NCBI GenBank assembly: GCA_030527645.1
Contig: JAUNAJ010000009.1
Location: 27,889 to 91,888, forward strand
From: Lachnospiraceae bacterium
Lineage (GTDB): Bacteria > Bacillota > Clostridia > Lachnospirales > Lachnospiraceae
Length of the DNA: 64,000 nt
Reading direction: 5' to 3'
How positions within the stretch are numbered: position 1 is the stretch's first letter; each line of letters opens with the position of its first letter. The position numbers were made by a program, and so were the translations under genes. Under the pieces are notes generated by a model. The model made no database searches and was not told the origin of the DNA. It saw only the letters and a list, made by a program, of their open reading frames with translations. Shown here one piece after another: positions 52,210 to 62,294 of the stretch.

Positions 52210-55200
52210 ATGCTGCAGATTACAGATGTAAGTAAAAGATATGTCACCGGAGACCTGGTGCAGCAGGCACTGGATCATGTGTCGCTGACATTAAGGGACA
52301 ACGAGTTTGTCGCTATATTAGGTCCCTCCGGTTCCGGAAAGACCACTCTTCTGAATGTGATCGGAGGACTGGACCGGTATGATTCGGGAGATCTGATCAT
52401 CAACGGAACCTCCACGAAAAAGTACAATGACAAGGACTGGGATTCCTATCGAAACCATACCATCGGCTTTGTTTTTCAGAGCTATAATCTGATCCCTCAT
52501 CAGGATGTTATCTCCAATGTTGAGATGGCTCTGACCATATCCGGAATCTCCGGAAAGGAAAAAAGAGAGAGGGCGGTCAAAGCGCTGGAGCAGGTGGGAC
52601 TCGGAGAACAGCTGCATAAGCGTCCAAATCAGATGTCCGGCGGACAGATGCAGCGGGTTGCCATTGCCAGAGCACTGGTGAACGATCCGGATATCCTGCT
52701 GGCGGATGAGCCTACGGGAGCCCTGGATTCCGAGACCTCTGTTCAGGTCATGGATCTTCTGAAGGAAGTGGCGAAGGACCGGCTGGTGGTGATGGTTACC
52801 CACAACCCGGAGCTGGCAGAGGAGTATGCCACCAGGATCGTTCGTGTAAAGGATGGAAGGATCATTGGTGACAGTGATCCCTACAATCCCGAGTCGGAGC
52901 TGATCCCCCCTGCGGAGCACAGAAACCTGGGCAAGGCATCCATGAGCTTTCTGACTGCACTGAACCTGTCCTTCAACAACCTGAAAACAAAAAAAGCCAG
53001 GACCATTCTGACTGCATTTGCAGGGTCCATCGGTATTATCGGCATTGCATTGATCATGTCACTGTCTAATGGTGCCAATAATTATATTAACTCAATTCAG
53101 ACGGAAACTCTTTCAGAGTATCCTCTGCAGATCGACCGGTCCGGCATGGATCTGTCCTCCATGATGTCAGAGGGAACCACCAGAACGGAGCAGGACGAAG
53201 AGGACACCGGTACGGTAAAGGAATTCCGCACATTGGATGCTATTCTTTCCAAGACCTCAGAGAATGATCTGAAGTCCCTGAAGGAATATATTGAGAATGA
53301 TGCCAGCAAGATCAAAGAATACAGTACTGCCATCGATTATCAGTACAATGTTACGCCCCTGATCTATCGTGAGATCGGAGAGGATGACTACCGGCAGATC
53401 AATCCGGATGTTACATTTTCTTCGGGAACCGGGATCAGCTCCGGCAGCTACACCTCGGCAAGCAGCATGGCTATGATGTTTACCAGCATGGGCTCCAATA
53501 TCTTTTCGGAGCTTCCTGGCGATTCCTCTATGTACGAATCGCAGTATGAGGTGATGGCAGGACGGTGGCCGTCCGATTACACAGAGTGCGTAGTGGTTCT
53601 GACCTCCTCCGGAAGGATTTCCGATCTGGCACTGTATGCCATCGGATTGAAGGATTCCTATGAGCTGGATGATCTGCTGAAGGATTATGCAGAGACCGGC
53701 TCCATGACACTGGAGGGAGATCCCGAAGAATTTGCCTATGAGGATTTTCTGGATATCAGCTTCCGGCTGGTGGACCCCTCCTCAAAGTATACCTATGATA
53801 AAGAATATGATATCTATGTAGATAACAGCGATGATAAGGAATTCATGCTGGAAAATATCCGGAACGGTGAGACCATGAAGATCGTAGGTGTAGTAAAGCC
53901 CTACGAGGATATGACTGCCTCCATGCTGACATCCGGTATTGCGTACTCCTCCGATCTGACCAGTCACGTGATGGAGCTGGCTGAGGAAAGTGAGATCGTA
54001 GCAGCGCAGAAGGCCGATCCGGAGAGAAATGTCTTTACCGGCAAGGAATTCGGTGATGATGATTCCTCCTTCGACATGGAATCCCTGTTCTCCTTTGATG
54101 AGGACTCTCTGTCAGAGACACTGGATTTCTCGTCCATGCTGGAGGATGCAGATATGTCTGAGCTGTTCGGTGATCTGGATCTGTCCGATGCACTTAGTGA
54201 TGTGGATCTTGCATCGGCATTTGGAGAGATGGATCTGTCCTCTCTGATGAGCAGTTTGGATTTCTCTGATCTGTCAAAGAGTATGGATCTGTCCGGGCTG
54301 TCGGGAGACATGGATCTGTCTGAAGCTCTGAAGGATATGGATTTTTCATCCCTGATGCAGGATCTGGATCTGTCAGAGGCCCTGAAGGGGATAGATCTGG
54401 AAAGCCTGGCATCGGAAATCGATCTTGCAGCTCTTCTGGAAGGGGTGGATCTTGAGGCAGCCCTCGCCAATGTGGACGTTTCAATTATTTTTAACAGCAT
54501 TGACCTGAGCAATATTGAGGTACATGTTAACAGGGATGCTCTTACTGATATGTTCAACAGCCTGCTGGACGGCTATCTGGCAACTCTGGCTGAGGAGGAG
54601 GAACCGACTGCTGCCGGCTTTGCCTCCTATGTATCCGGTGCAGAGGCACAGTCCATCATTCAAAGCGGGGTAACCGGCTTCCTGGATCTGGACAGCATTC
54701 GTTCCCAGATCAGCAGTCAGATCCAGTCCGGATTGACGGCTGCCCTTCAGGAAGCACTTGCTCCTGCAGCAGAAACCGTAGGACGGCAGATCATGACCAA
54801 TCTGGCAAAACAGCTGGAGCCTGCCATGGAGGAGATCATGACCCGGATCGGTACGGAGATCCAGAAGCAGCTGGCAGATTCCATGGATTCTGTTATGACT
54901 GCCGTCATGGGTGCTGTATCAGAGCAGCTGCAGACCCAGCTGACCTCCGCCATGACAGAGGTACTGGGCAGTGTGGTGAATCAGATCGGAACGAATCTCT
55001 CTTCCTCCATCAGCTCTGCTATGTCCGGAATGATGGAGACCATGAGTGTACAGATCGGCAATGCGATCTCTGAATCCATGGGCAGCGCCATGACTGCTAT
55101 GATGGAGCAGCTGTCCGGTTCTCTGTCAGAGGGGCTGGGAGAATCCATGGAGAATGCCTTCAGCTTTAATATGGACGGAGATCAGCTGACCAGCATGATG

Positions 55201-55851
55201 TCCTCCATGCTGGGCAGCCAGGCCAGCACCTACAGCGATGTACTGGCAAGTCTGAACAGTGCAGACGAGTCTGATCCAGACTCCATTCTGATCTATCCGA
55301 AGGATTTTGACAATAAAGAGAAGATCGTATCCGTTCTGGATGAATATAATCAGCAGATGCAGGATTCCGGTCAGGAGGAGAAGGTGATCGTTTATACGGA
55401 TTATGTAGCCACCATGATGAGCTCTGTAACCACGATCATCAATGCAGTCTCCTATATCCTGATGGCATTTGTAGCGATCTCACTGATCGTATCATCGATC
55501 ATGATCGGAATCATTACCTATATATCCGTTCTGGAGAGAACCAAGGAGATCGGAATCCTCCGTGCATTGGGAGCTTCAAAGAAAAATGTTTCACAGGTAT
55601 TTAATGCAGAAACATTTATCATCGGCGGCCTGTCCGGTCTGCTGGGTATTGGCATCAGCCTGATCCTCCTGTTCCCCATTAATGCGATCATCAGAAGGGT
55701 AACAGATACTTCGGCGATCCATGCAAGCCTGCCTGTTTCCAGTGCTGTGATCCTGATCCTTCTCAGTATCGGACTCACCATGATCGGCGGACTGATCCCG
55801 TCGGGCAAAGCATCCAAGATGGATCCTGTAACTGCCCTCCGGACGGAGTGA
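52210..55851 (+). CDS. MacB-like ABC transporter: ATPase fused to permease with a very long extracytoplasmic domain
   Basis: A 1213-residue protein. Start taken at ATG 52210 (AGGAG at 52195-52199); an in-frame ATG at 52162 is the alternative. The N-terminal ABC domain is complete (Walker A GPSGSGKTT, signature MSGGQMQRVAIARA, Walker B ILLADEPTGALDS). One helix follows near residue 275. Then comes an extracytoplasmic region of about 800 residues: a MacB-like part, fifteen 9-residue repeats, and a long amphipathic Gln/Met/Ser/Ala-rich stretch. Three C-terminal FtsX helices end with the SGKASKMDPVTALRTE tail. Such fused proteins act in peptide export, resistance or mechanotransmission rather than classic transport. 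The extracytoplasmic part is far larger than the usual 200-300 residues. Confidence 0.85.
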   Translation: MLQITDVSKRYVTGDLVQQALDHVSLTLRDNEFVAILGPSGSGKTTLLNVIGGLDRYDSGDLIINGTSTKKYNDKDWDSYRNHTIGFVFQSYNLIPHQDVISNVEMALTISGISGKEKRERAVKALEQVGLGEQLHKRPNQMSGGQMQRVAIARALVNDPDILLADEPTGALDSETSVQVMDLLKEVAKDRLVVMVTHNPELAEEYATRIVRVKDGRIIGDSDPYNPESELIPPAEHRNLGKASMSFLTALNLSFNNLKTKKARTILTAFAGSIGIIGIALIMSLSNGANNYINSIQTETLSEYPLQIDRSGMDLSSMMSEGTTRTEQDEEDTGTVKEFRTLDAILSKTSENDLKSLKEYIENDASKIKEYSTAIDYQYNVTPLIYREIGEDDYRQINPDVTFSSGTGISSGSYTSASSMAMMFTSMGSNIFSELPGDSSMYESQYEVMAGRWPSDYTECVVVLTSSGRISDLALYAIGLKDSYELDDLLKDYAETGSMTLEGDPEEFAYEDFLDISFRLVDPSSKYTYDKEYDIYVDNSDDKEFMLENIRNGETMKIVGVVKPYEDMTASMLTSGIAYSSDLTSHVMELAEESEIVAAQKADPERNVFTGKEFGDDDSSFDMESLFSFDEDSLSETLDFSSMLEDADMSELFGDLDLSDALSDVDLASAFGEMDLSSLMSSLDFSDLSKSMDLSGLSGDMDLSEALKDMDFSSLMQDLDLSEALKGIDLESLASEIDLAALLEGVDLEAALANVDVSIIFNSIDLSNIEVHVNRDALTDMFNSLLDGYLATLAEEEEPTAAGFASYVSGAEAQSIIQSGVTGFLDLDSIRSQISSQIQSGLTAALQEALAPAAETVGRQIMTNLAKQLEPAMEEIMTRIGTEIQKQLADSMDSVMTAVMGAVSEQLQTQLTSAMTEVLGSVVNQIGTNLSSSISSAMSGMMETMSVQIGNAISESMGSAMTAMMEQLSGSLSEGLGESMENAFSFNMDGDQLTSMMSSMLGSQASTYSDVLASLNSADESDPDSILIYPKDFDNKEKIVSVLDEYNQQMQDSGQEEKVIVYTDYVATMMSSVTTIINAVSYILMAFVAISLIVSSIMIGIITYISVLERTKEIGILRALGASKKNVSQVFNAETFIIGGLSGLLGIGISLILLFPINAIIRRVTDTSAIHASLPVSSAVILILLSIGLTMIGGLIPSGKASKMDPVTALRTE
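54121..54525 (+). repeat. Fifteen tandem 9-codon repeats in the ABC gene
   Basis: From 54121 the protein reads as fifteen consecutive 9-residue units without a gap, of the form hydrophobic-D-hydrophobic-S-x-x-(L/M/F)-x-(D/G/S/E), for example LDLSEALKG, MDLSSLMSS, IDLAALLEG. The DNA repeats every 27 bases but codons vary, so it is an old, selected array rather than recent slippage. Confidence 0.92.
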
Positions 55852-55890
55852 TACCACTGTGTTTTGACGCTGTACCTTTTGGGATTTCTA

Positions 55891-55899
55891 TGTGATAAT
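55891..55899 (+). promoter_or_regulatory. Candidate extended -10 promoter of the DUF2075-type gene
   Basis: TGT-GATAAT at 55891-55899, about 20 bases before ATG 55920. TTGACG at 55864-55869 is too far away to serve this -10. Confidence 0.4.
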
Positions 55900-55919
55900 A
55901 GAAAAAAGAGAGGGAACCT

Positions 55920-57992
55920 ATGAAAGCACTGAATCTATTTTCGTTTACCAGGATCGATGCCGATTATGCATCGGAATATATGAATATGCTTTCTGCAAGA
56001 GAGACCAGGGAAAAATGCCGTCCTCATGAATTCATGACAGTAAAAAGACTGACGGAAGTGCTTCTGGAGCAGGGGGTTCCTGTTGAGCAGATGGATGGAT
56101 TTTTCTTTTCCTATTCTATTCATCAGATCAGCAAGGAATTTGATCTTCTGAAGATCGAGACGGATCGGATGGTGCTGAATATCGAACTGAAAAGCGCAGC
56201 GGTATCTCTGGAGGAAATTGAAAAGCAGCTGCGGCAGAATCGCTATTATCTGAGCTTTGTAGCCCCGGACATCCGGCTGTTTACCTTTGTAGCGGAAACC
56301 GGTGCCTTCTATCAGCTGATCGGGGACAGGATTTATCCCGTTTCCTGTGAAGCTCTGACAGATGCCTTGTCCGTATTCAGGGAATACAGAACAGAGGCAA
56401 TTGAGGAGCTGTTTGAACCGAAGCAGTTTCTGATCTCTCCCTTTACCGATCCTTCAAGGTTCCTGCAGGGGAAATATTTTCTGACCCAGCAGCAGCAGGA
56501 GATCCGGGAGAGGATTCTGGAACTTGCTGATGGTGAAACTGAACGGAACAGTGAAACTGTCACAGCTGAGCAGCATACATCTTTGAAGCCGGATCATCAG
56601 TCAGAAGCAGCTGATCACAAACCGGCAGGGAGAAAAATATTTGGAATTACCGGCGGAACCGGCTCCGGAAAAACACTTCTCCTGTACGAGCTTGCAAGAA
56701 GCATCGCCCGACGGGGGCACTCCTGCCTTGTCATTCACTCAGGAACACTCAGCGAGGGCCACGAATATCTTCGTGAACACTGGGAGCATGTGGACCTGCG
56801 ATCCGTAGATGACTATCTGGAGAATTCCGGATCAGACAAAGGAAATGATATCGGAAAGGTCCGGAGTGAAGTTGATGGAAAAGACGGATCGGAGTGCAGT
56901 GAAGTCAATGGCAATGGCGGAACCGTTCCAAGTGAAGTTAATAAAGATACCGAAAGTATTGGTTCATCAGCCGGTGAAAACCGATGCGAATATATATTCG
57001 TGGATGAGGCGCACCGCATGCAGCCGGAGGATGTTAAAAGAATTCTTTTTGAAACAGAAACAACTGCCTCCATGGTTGTGTTTTCCTATGATGATGAGCA
57101 GTGGCTGTCCCCCTATGAGCTGAAGCTGAATATTCCGAAATATTTAAGAGAGCAGGACGGATTTATCGAATGGACCCTGTCCAGACGAATTCGGACAGGG
57201 CTGGAGATTTCTGCATTTTACAGAAACATGCTGGATCTGAACAATGCGCCCAGAGGGGAGATGGATTATTCTCATATCGATATTCTGTATGCAGCTGAGG
57301 AAGAAGAGGCAGAGAAGATCATAGAATTGTATACGGGCAGTCTTGGATATTACTGCCCGGAACGGCAGGCGGCTGTCTGCACCGGTCCCGAGTATGATCA
57401 GGTTTTGATGATCGTGGATCAGCAGTTCTTCTATGATTCCGATGGCTGTCTGTCAAAGAAACAGGATCTCTTCGAAGTCGGAACATGGTCGGAGAAAACA
57501 GCGGCAGGGCAGAGGGAAACAGAGAAAAGGCAGGAGAACGCGGAGAAGAGAAAAGCAAAAGCAGAGGAAGAGCAGGCTTTTTCAAGTCGTATGTACCGTC
57601 ATATCACCAGAACCAGAGATCGACTGTGTATCCTGGTGGTCGGCAGCTATTCTGTGTTTCGGCAGATTGCAGGGATTAAATACAGAATGCTGGAGCGGGT
57701 GAAGTATAAGGACAGCACTTTAGTTTCTCCCGGTTCAGGAAAACAGCTGAACAGATTTTCCAAGGCGGTCAAGGAAGCGGCGGAGAAGCTGCCGGAGCAG
57801 GAGAGACTTCTTATCATCGATACGGTAGATATTCTGCAGGAACAGCTCACCAGATTCGAGGGAAGCCGCAAGATCCTGCAGAACGGAATTCGGATGCTGA
57901 GGCATCTGAAAGAAGAGTATGCACAGATCGAGGAGCTGGAGCAGGTATTGACGGAGTACCTGGAGTTTGTCCAAAGTATGCTTCCGTGCTGA
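55920..57992 (+). CDS. DUF2075-type ATPase/helicase with N-terminal nuclease-like region
   Basis: A 690-residue protein starting after GAGAGGG. The N-terminal 200 residues include a LLKIETDRMVLNIELKSAA strand pair that resembles a PD-(D/E)XK or NERD-like nuclease core. Walker A is ITGGTGSGKTLLLYEL (about 242-257) and Walker B YIFVDEAHRM (about 357-366), then a superfamily-1-like motif VFSYDDEQWLSPYE and an Arg-rich TLSRRIRTG. The C-terminal RMYRHITRTRDRLCILVVG resembles motif VI of SF1 helicases. A low-complexity insert (about 303-355, with repeated SEVDG/SEVNG-type units) sits between Walker A and B, and a charged EKR-rich stretch near 530-550. DUF2075 proteins occur with defence and mobile systems; a role here is inference. 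Confidence 0.72.
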   Translation: MKALNLFSFTRIDADYASEYMNMLSARETREKCRPHEFMTVKRLTEVLLEQGVPVEQMDGFFFSYSIHQISKEFDLLKIETDRMVLNIELKSAAVSLEEIEKQLRQNRYYLSFVAPDIRLFTFVAETGAFYQLIGDRIYPVSCEALTDALSVFREYRTEAIEELFEPKQFLISPFTDPSRFLQGKYFLTQQQQEIRERILELADGETERNSETVTAEQHTSLKPDHQSEAADHKPAGRKIFGITGGTGSGKTLLLYELARSIARRGHSCLVIHSGTLSEGHEYLREHWEHVDLRSVDDYLENSGSDKGNDIGKVRSEVDGKDGSECSEVNGNGGTVPSEVNKDTESIGSSAGENRCEYIFVDEAHRMQPEDVKRILFETETTASMVVFSYDDEQWLSPYELKLNIPKYLREQDGFIEWTLSRRIRTGLEISAFYRNMLDLNNAPRGEMDYSHIDILYAAEEEEAEKIIELYTGSLGYYCPERQAAVCTGPEYDQVLMIVDQQFFYDSDGCLSKKQDLFEVGTWSEKTAAGQRETEKRQENAEKRKAKAEEEQAFSSRMYRHITRTRDRLCILVVGSYSVFRQIAGIKYRMLERVKYKDSTLVSPGSGKQLNRFSKAVKEAAEKLPEQERLLIIDTVDILQEQLTRFEGSRKILQNGIRMLRHLKEEYAQIEELEQVLTEYLEFVQSMLPC

Positions 57993-58031
57993 TCAATCGT
58001 GGTGATCGATCGTGCTGATCGAGGGTGTGAA

Positions 58032-58095
58032 AACTGGCACCAATGTAGATCCAATGGACCTGCATAGGCGCCGACCGAAGTGAACTCAGGTATAG
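58032..58095 (+). repeat. Dispersed repeat (GCGCCGAYC family), copy 3
   Basis: GTGAAAACTGGCACC is followed after 39 bases by GCGCCGACCGAAGTGAAC, preceded by GGACCTGCATAG; compare GACCTATATAG before the same core at 11115 and GGCCTACATGA at 16425. It lies between the convergent DUF2075-type and hydrolase genes, which share no T-run terminator. Confidence 0.55.
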
Positions 58096-58104
58096 AACTG
58101 CAGT

Positions 58105-58863
58105 TCACGCGCCCAGGTCAAAGAATGTAATAATGGTATGGATCACAAAGTCCATCGTCTTGGGATTTCGTACTCTGTGATCGCCTTCAAAGGGGACGAA
58201 TTCAATAATATTGTTATCTGCAAACTGCTCCACCTCTGCAAAAGGAACCGTGTCATCCTCAGTTCCGTGGAGGATCATCAATTCATCCGCAAAATCAATA
58301 AATTCAATTTCATTCAGATTGGTTTCTCTGATCTCTTCAAAAAAGGCCGGAGAAACCTTTACTTTTCTTTCATGCCCCAGAAGAACCTCTTTTCCCTTCA
58401 TCAGCTTGTCATACTGACCGCTGTTTTTTGCATGCTCAAGAAGTGAATCATACATATTTACAGCAGGACTTCTGAGTGCAATTTTCACGAAAGGATTCCC
58501 GTTCTCATGAATATATTTCAGTATCAGAAAACCTCCGAAGCTGGTGGCATAGATATAGATACGTTCGGTTCCGAAGTGCTCATGCACATACTTTTTCACC
58601 AGATCCAGATAGGCGCAGCATTCGGACAGCATGAGCTTCTTCCGGGCATCCGCACCATGGCAGGGAAAATCAAAACCGATCACAGCAGTTGTTTTGTATT
58701 TGGAGATGACCTTCTCGGCAAATTTGGTCAGTGCAGCCGTATCCTTATAGCTTCCGAAACCGTGAAGAAACAGAATTACCTGATCGATGTTTTTCTGATT
58801 CTGGCAGTATATTTTGGAGCGGATACTGTAACCGCCGTCGTTTATATCAAAATTTTTTTCCAT
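58105..58863 (-). CDS. Alpha/beta hydrolase
   Basis: A 252-residue serine hydrolase. The oxyanion region is ILFLHGFGSYKD. The nucleophile elbow is ATSFGG (Ser108; the family's GxSxG with Ala in first place). The acid Asp is in LHGTEDDTVPF, and the His is in EGDHRVRN. No signal peptide, so cytoplasmic. Likely a carboxylesterase, lipase-like or acyl hydrolase; the substrate is unknown. Start at complement of 58861-58863. The ribosome site is unclear (the upstream minus-strand sequence has no strong GGAGG). Confidence 0.85.
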   Translation of the reverse strand: MEKNFDINDGGYSIRSKIYCQNQKNIDQVILFLHGFGSYKDTAALTKFAEKVISKYKTTAVIGFDFPCHGADARKKLMLSECCAYLDLVKKYVHEHFGTERIYIYATSFGGFLILKYIHENGNPFVKIALRSPAVNMYDSLLEHAKNSGQYDKLMKGKEVLLGHERKVKVSPAFFEEIRETNLNEIEFIDFADELMILHGTEDDTVPFAEVEQFADNNIIEFVPFEGDHRVRNPKTMDFVIHTIITFFDLGA

Positions 58864-59043
58864 ATATGTAAGTACTCACTTTCCGATACTGAAGGTTTAT
58901 CTGTTTGCTGCTGTATATGTGCTCGAAGCAGGTGGAATCCGGAATTATCAGTTTTCCGGTGAACTGTATCTCATCATAATCCCGAACAGGATTTTTTTCA
59001 ATATTGGCAATATCTTTTTTTGTACACTTATGTCATAATAAAG

Positions 59044-59112
59044 GTACTGTTCACTTCGGCACAATCTGTGTGCATCGCAAAGCGTCCTGCAATTCGCACC
59101 GTGAACAGTAAC
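59044..59112 (+). repeat. Dispersed intergenic repeat, TACTGTTCAC...GTGAACAGTA ends (copy 6)
   Basis: TACTGTTCAC (59045-59054) and GTGAACAGTA (59101-59110) are perfect 10-bp inverted ends; the interior differs from other copies. The 296-base gap 58864-59159 otherwise holds only an ATATTG-G-CAATAT palindrome flanked by T-runs (59001-59013). Confidence 0.65.
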
Positions 59113-59159
59113 GATTTCTTGAATGAGATAAAATTTATGAAAGAGGTTTCTGTAGTTTT

Positions 59160-62100
59160 ATGAAGATTGAAAAATTTTACGAGAATGTCCACATCTCTGA
59201 TGTGCACGCGGAGCCAATGCGTTCCTACTACATTCCGTTTTCTCCGAATCTGGATGAAAACTGGAAGGAGCGGTCGGAAACAGATCGTTTTTTCAGCCTG
59301 AACGGCTTATGGAAATTCAAATACTGTAACAACATCTATCAACTGAAGGACAGGTTCTATGAGAAGGAGTATCAGCCTGTAGGATTCGGAACGATTCAGG
59401 TGCCGTCCAACTGGCAGATGCTGGGCTTCGATCAGATCCAGTATACCAATACACAGTATCCGATTCCATTTGATCCGCCCTATGTTCCCCACGATAATCC
59501 CTGCGGTGCGTATATCCGGGAATTTGACTATCACCCGGTCGAAGGAAGAGAAGAGTATCTGAACTTTGAAGGCGTGGATTCCTGCTGTTATGTGTGGCTG
59601 AATGGATCATTTGTGGGATACCATCAGGTGAGCCATTCCACCACAGAATACCGGATCACGGAGTATCTGCAGCAGGGAAAAAATGTGCTTGCGGTGCTGG
59701 TGCTGAAATGGTGTGACGGAACCTATCTGGAGGATCAGGATAAATTTCGTACCAGCGGAATCTTCCGTGATGTCTATATTCTTTCCAGACCGGCAGAGGG
59801 CATCCGTGATTATTTCGTTCACACGGATGTTAACACAGAGACACATGCAGCGGAGCTGAAGGTGGAACTTGAATTTCGGAATGAGGAAATTCCTGTCTTT
59901 GCAAGGCTGACAGATGCTGCGGGCCATACGGTGGCAGAAACACAGGTGCAGGGCGGCAGCTTTTCTGTTACGGTGGAACAGGCGGCTCTCTGGAATGCGG
60001 AACAGCCCAATCTATATACCCTGTATCTGACCACGGCAGATGAGGTGATCCGTGAAAGAGTGGGATTCCGGAAGCTGGAGGTAAGGGACGCAGTAGTGTA
60101 TCTGAACGGAGAGAAGATCCGATTCAGAGGTACCAACCGTCATGACTACGATCCGAGCGTGGGCTCAGCTGTGACAAAGGAGATGGTGATTCAGGATCTC
60201 TGGCTCATGAAGCAGCATAATTTCAATGCTCTCCGTACCAGCCATTACCCAAACGCACCGGAATTGTATGAACTCTGCGACCAATATGGATTTTATGTGA
60301 TCGACGAAGCAGATCTGGAGGTACACGGTGTTGTGGATCTGTTCAATGTAAATATTTTTGAGGATCCTCTGGAACATACCTTCCCGCCCTTTATCTCAGA
60401 TAATCCGGAGTGGGGCGATGCCATTATGCACCGTGTGAAGCATCTTGTTACAAGGGATAAAAACAGGCCCTGCGTTCTGGTATGGTCTATGGGCAACGAG
60501 TCCGGATACGGTATAAATTTTGAAAATGTTCTTGCCTGGACGAAGTCCTACGATTCCTCCAGACTGACACATTATGAAGGCTCTCTCCATCGTCCGAAAG
60601 ACAGAAAGAATGATTATTCCAATCTGGATCTCCGAAGCAGAATGTATGCATCGATCCCGGAGATGCACGCATATCTTGGAAATGATCCGGACAAGCCCTT
60701 CATACAGTGTGAGTATATTCATGCAATGGGCAACGGACCGGGAGATATTGAAGATTATTATAAACTGGAAGAACAGTACGATACCTATACGGGAGGCTTT
60801 GTATGGGAATGGGCCGACCATGCAGTGGAAATCGGAACCACCGATGACGGTGCAAAAAAATATCTCTACGGAGGGGATTCAGGGGAATTCCCCCATGCAG
60901 GAAGTTTCTGTGTGGATGGAATTACCACTCCGGATCGAAGGATCACAGAAGGCCTTATGGAATATAAAAACGTTCACCGCCCGGCACGGATCCGGGGAGT
61001 AGATCCCGGGGAAGGTTTATACGAGATCCAGAATAATCTTGATTTCCTGAATCTTAAGGACTGTATCTATCTGGAATATCAGGTTCTGCTTGACGGAGTG
61101 CCCTCAGCTGAAGGAAAAATTGAAGCAGAAGATCTGCTGGATACCGCTCCGCGTACAAAGAAGCAGGTACGGCTGCCGATCACAATTCCGGCATTCGACG
61201 GAAAGATTTCCGTTCTGATCTGGGAGATGCAGAAAGCAGATTCCGGATTCCTGCGGAAGGATGATGTAAGAGGGTTTAATGAAATCAGGATACAGGAAGA
61301 GCGTTCCCTTCTTGTGCAGAAGCTGATCAAAGAAACAGAAAAAAGTTCGTCCGCAGACGGATTGCAGACGGCTGAGGAAGAGGATCGGATTCTGATCACA
61401 GGAGATACCTTCTCCTATGTATTCAACAAGCTGACCGGACTGTTTGATGAGATGAATGTTAACGGCAGATCCATGCTTGAGAAGCCAATGGAGCTGAATG
61501 TATGGAGAGCGCCTACTGATAATGATCGGATTGTCAGACGTCTCTGGGAACAGGCAGGCTACGATATGCTTCAGACAAGAGCATACAGCTGTGAACTCTC
61601 AAGGGGAGAGAAGGGCGAAGTATTGATCCGTACTACATCTTCCATGGCGCCGCCGTATCGTCAGAGGATGATAGATTTTACAATTCTCTGGACCATTCTT
61701 CCGGATGGAATGATCGTTTCGGAAGTGACGGCAAAGAGAAACCCCGTCTCCACCGGTTCACTCAGCAGATATTTCTATCAGGCCCCTGAGCTTCGGGATA
61801 AGCACGGAATTCTGAATATGTTTGAAGTAAACGATGCTTACCTGCCGAGACTTGGATTCCGCCTGTTTATTCCGGATTCTATGGAACAGGTGGAGTATCT
61901 TGGTTACGGACCGCTGGAAAGCTATATAGACAAGCACCGGGCTTCCTATCAGGGAACCTTCCGGGCAAGGGTACAGGATCTTTTTGTAAACTATATCAAG
62001 CCCCAGGAAAATGGAAGCCATTACGGCTGTGACTATGTATCCGTCATGGATAAGAACAACGGAATTCTTGTCTCCTCCGATCAGGAGTTCTGTTTCAATG

Positions 62101-62294
62101 CGTCCGAATATACCCAGGAAGAGCTGACAGCTAAGATGCACAACTTTGAATTGAAAAAGTCTCGCTGCAAGGTACTCTGTATTGATCACGCACAGAGCGG
62201 TATCGGATCCGGAAGCTGCGGTCCGCAGCTGGATTTCCCCTATCGCGTGGATCAGCCGGAATACAGCTGGAAATTCTATATTCGCATGAAATAA
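59160..62294 (+). CDS. lacZ: Beta-galactosidase (GH2)
   Basis: A 1044-residue enzyme, close to the standard LacZ length, that splits lactose and other beta-galactosides. The N-terminal jelly-roll starts near YIPFSPNLDENW and has the VPSNWQMLGFDQIQYTN motif; the immunoglobulin-like domain and TIM barrel follow. The acid/base Glu is in VWSMGNESGYG (about E447) and the nucleophile Glu in QCEYIHAMGNG (about E518). The C-terminal small-chain domain has NVWRAPTDNDR and YLGYGPLESYIDKH. No signal peptide, so it acts inside the cell on imported sugar. ATG 59160 has a weak, distant AGAGG. No lactose transporter is adjacent. Confidence 0.94.
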   Translation: MKIEKFYENVHISDVHAEPMRSYYIPFSPNLDENWKERSETDRFFSLNGLWKFKYCNNIYQLKDRFYEKEYQPVGFGTIQVPSNWQMLGFDQIQYTNTQYPIPFDPPYVPHDNPCGAYIREFDYHPVEGREEYLNFEGVDSCCYVWLNGSFVGYHQVSHSTTEYRITEYLQQGKNVLAVLVLKWCDGTYLEDQDKFRTSGIFRDVYILSRPAEGIRDYFVHTDVNTETHAAELKVELEFRNEEIPVFARLTDAAGHTVAETQVQGGSFSVTVEQAALWNAEQPNLYTLYLTTADEVIRERVGFRKLEVRDAVVYLNGEKIRFRGTNRHDYDPSVGSAVTKEMVIQDLWLMKQHNFNALRTSHYPNAPELYELCDQYGFYVIDEADLEVHGVVDLFNVNIFEDPLEHTFPPFISDNPEWGDAIMHRVKHLVTRDKNRPCVLVWSMGNESGYGINFENVLAWTKSYDSSRLTHYEGSLHRPKDRKNDYSNLDLRSRMYASIPEMHAYLGNDPDKPFIQCEYIHAMGNGPGDIEDYYKLEEQYDTYTGGFVWEWADHAVEIGTTDDGAKKYLYGGDSGEFPHAGSFCVDGITTPDRRITEGLMEYKNVHRPARIRGVDPGEGLYEIQNNLDFLNLKDCIYLEYQVLLDGVPSAEGKIEAEDLLDTAPRTKKQVRLPITIPAFDGKISVLIWEMQKADSGFLRKDDVRGFNEIRIQEERSLLVQKLIKETEKSSSADGLQTAEEEDRILITGDTFSYVFNKLTGLFDEMNVNGRSMLEKPMELNVWRAPTDNDRIVRRLWEQAGYDMLQTRAYSCELSRGEKGEVLIRTTSSMAPPYRQRMIDFTILWTILPDGMIVSEVTAKRNPVSTGSLSRYFYQAPELRDKHGILNMFEVNDAYLPRLGFRLFIPDSMEQVEYLGYGPLESYIDKHRASYQGTFRARVQDLFVNYIKPQENGSHYGCDYVSVMDKNNGILVSSDQEFCFNASEYTQEELTAKMHNFELKKSRCKVLCIDHAQSGIGSGSCGPQLDFPYRVDQPEYSWKFYIRMK

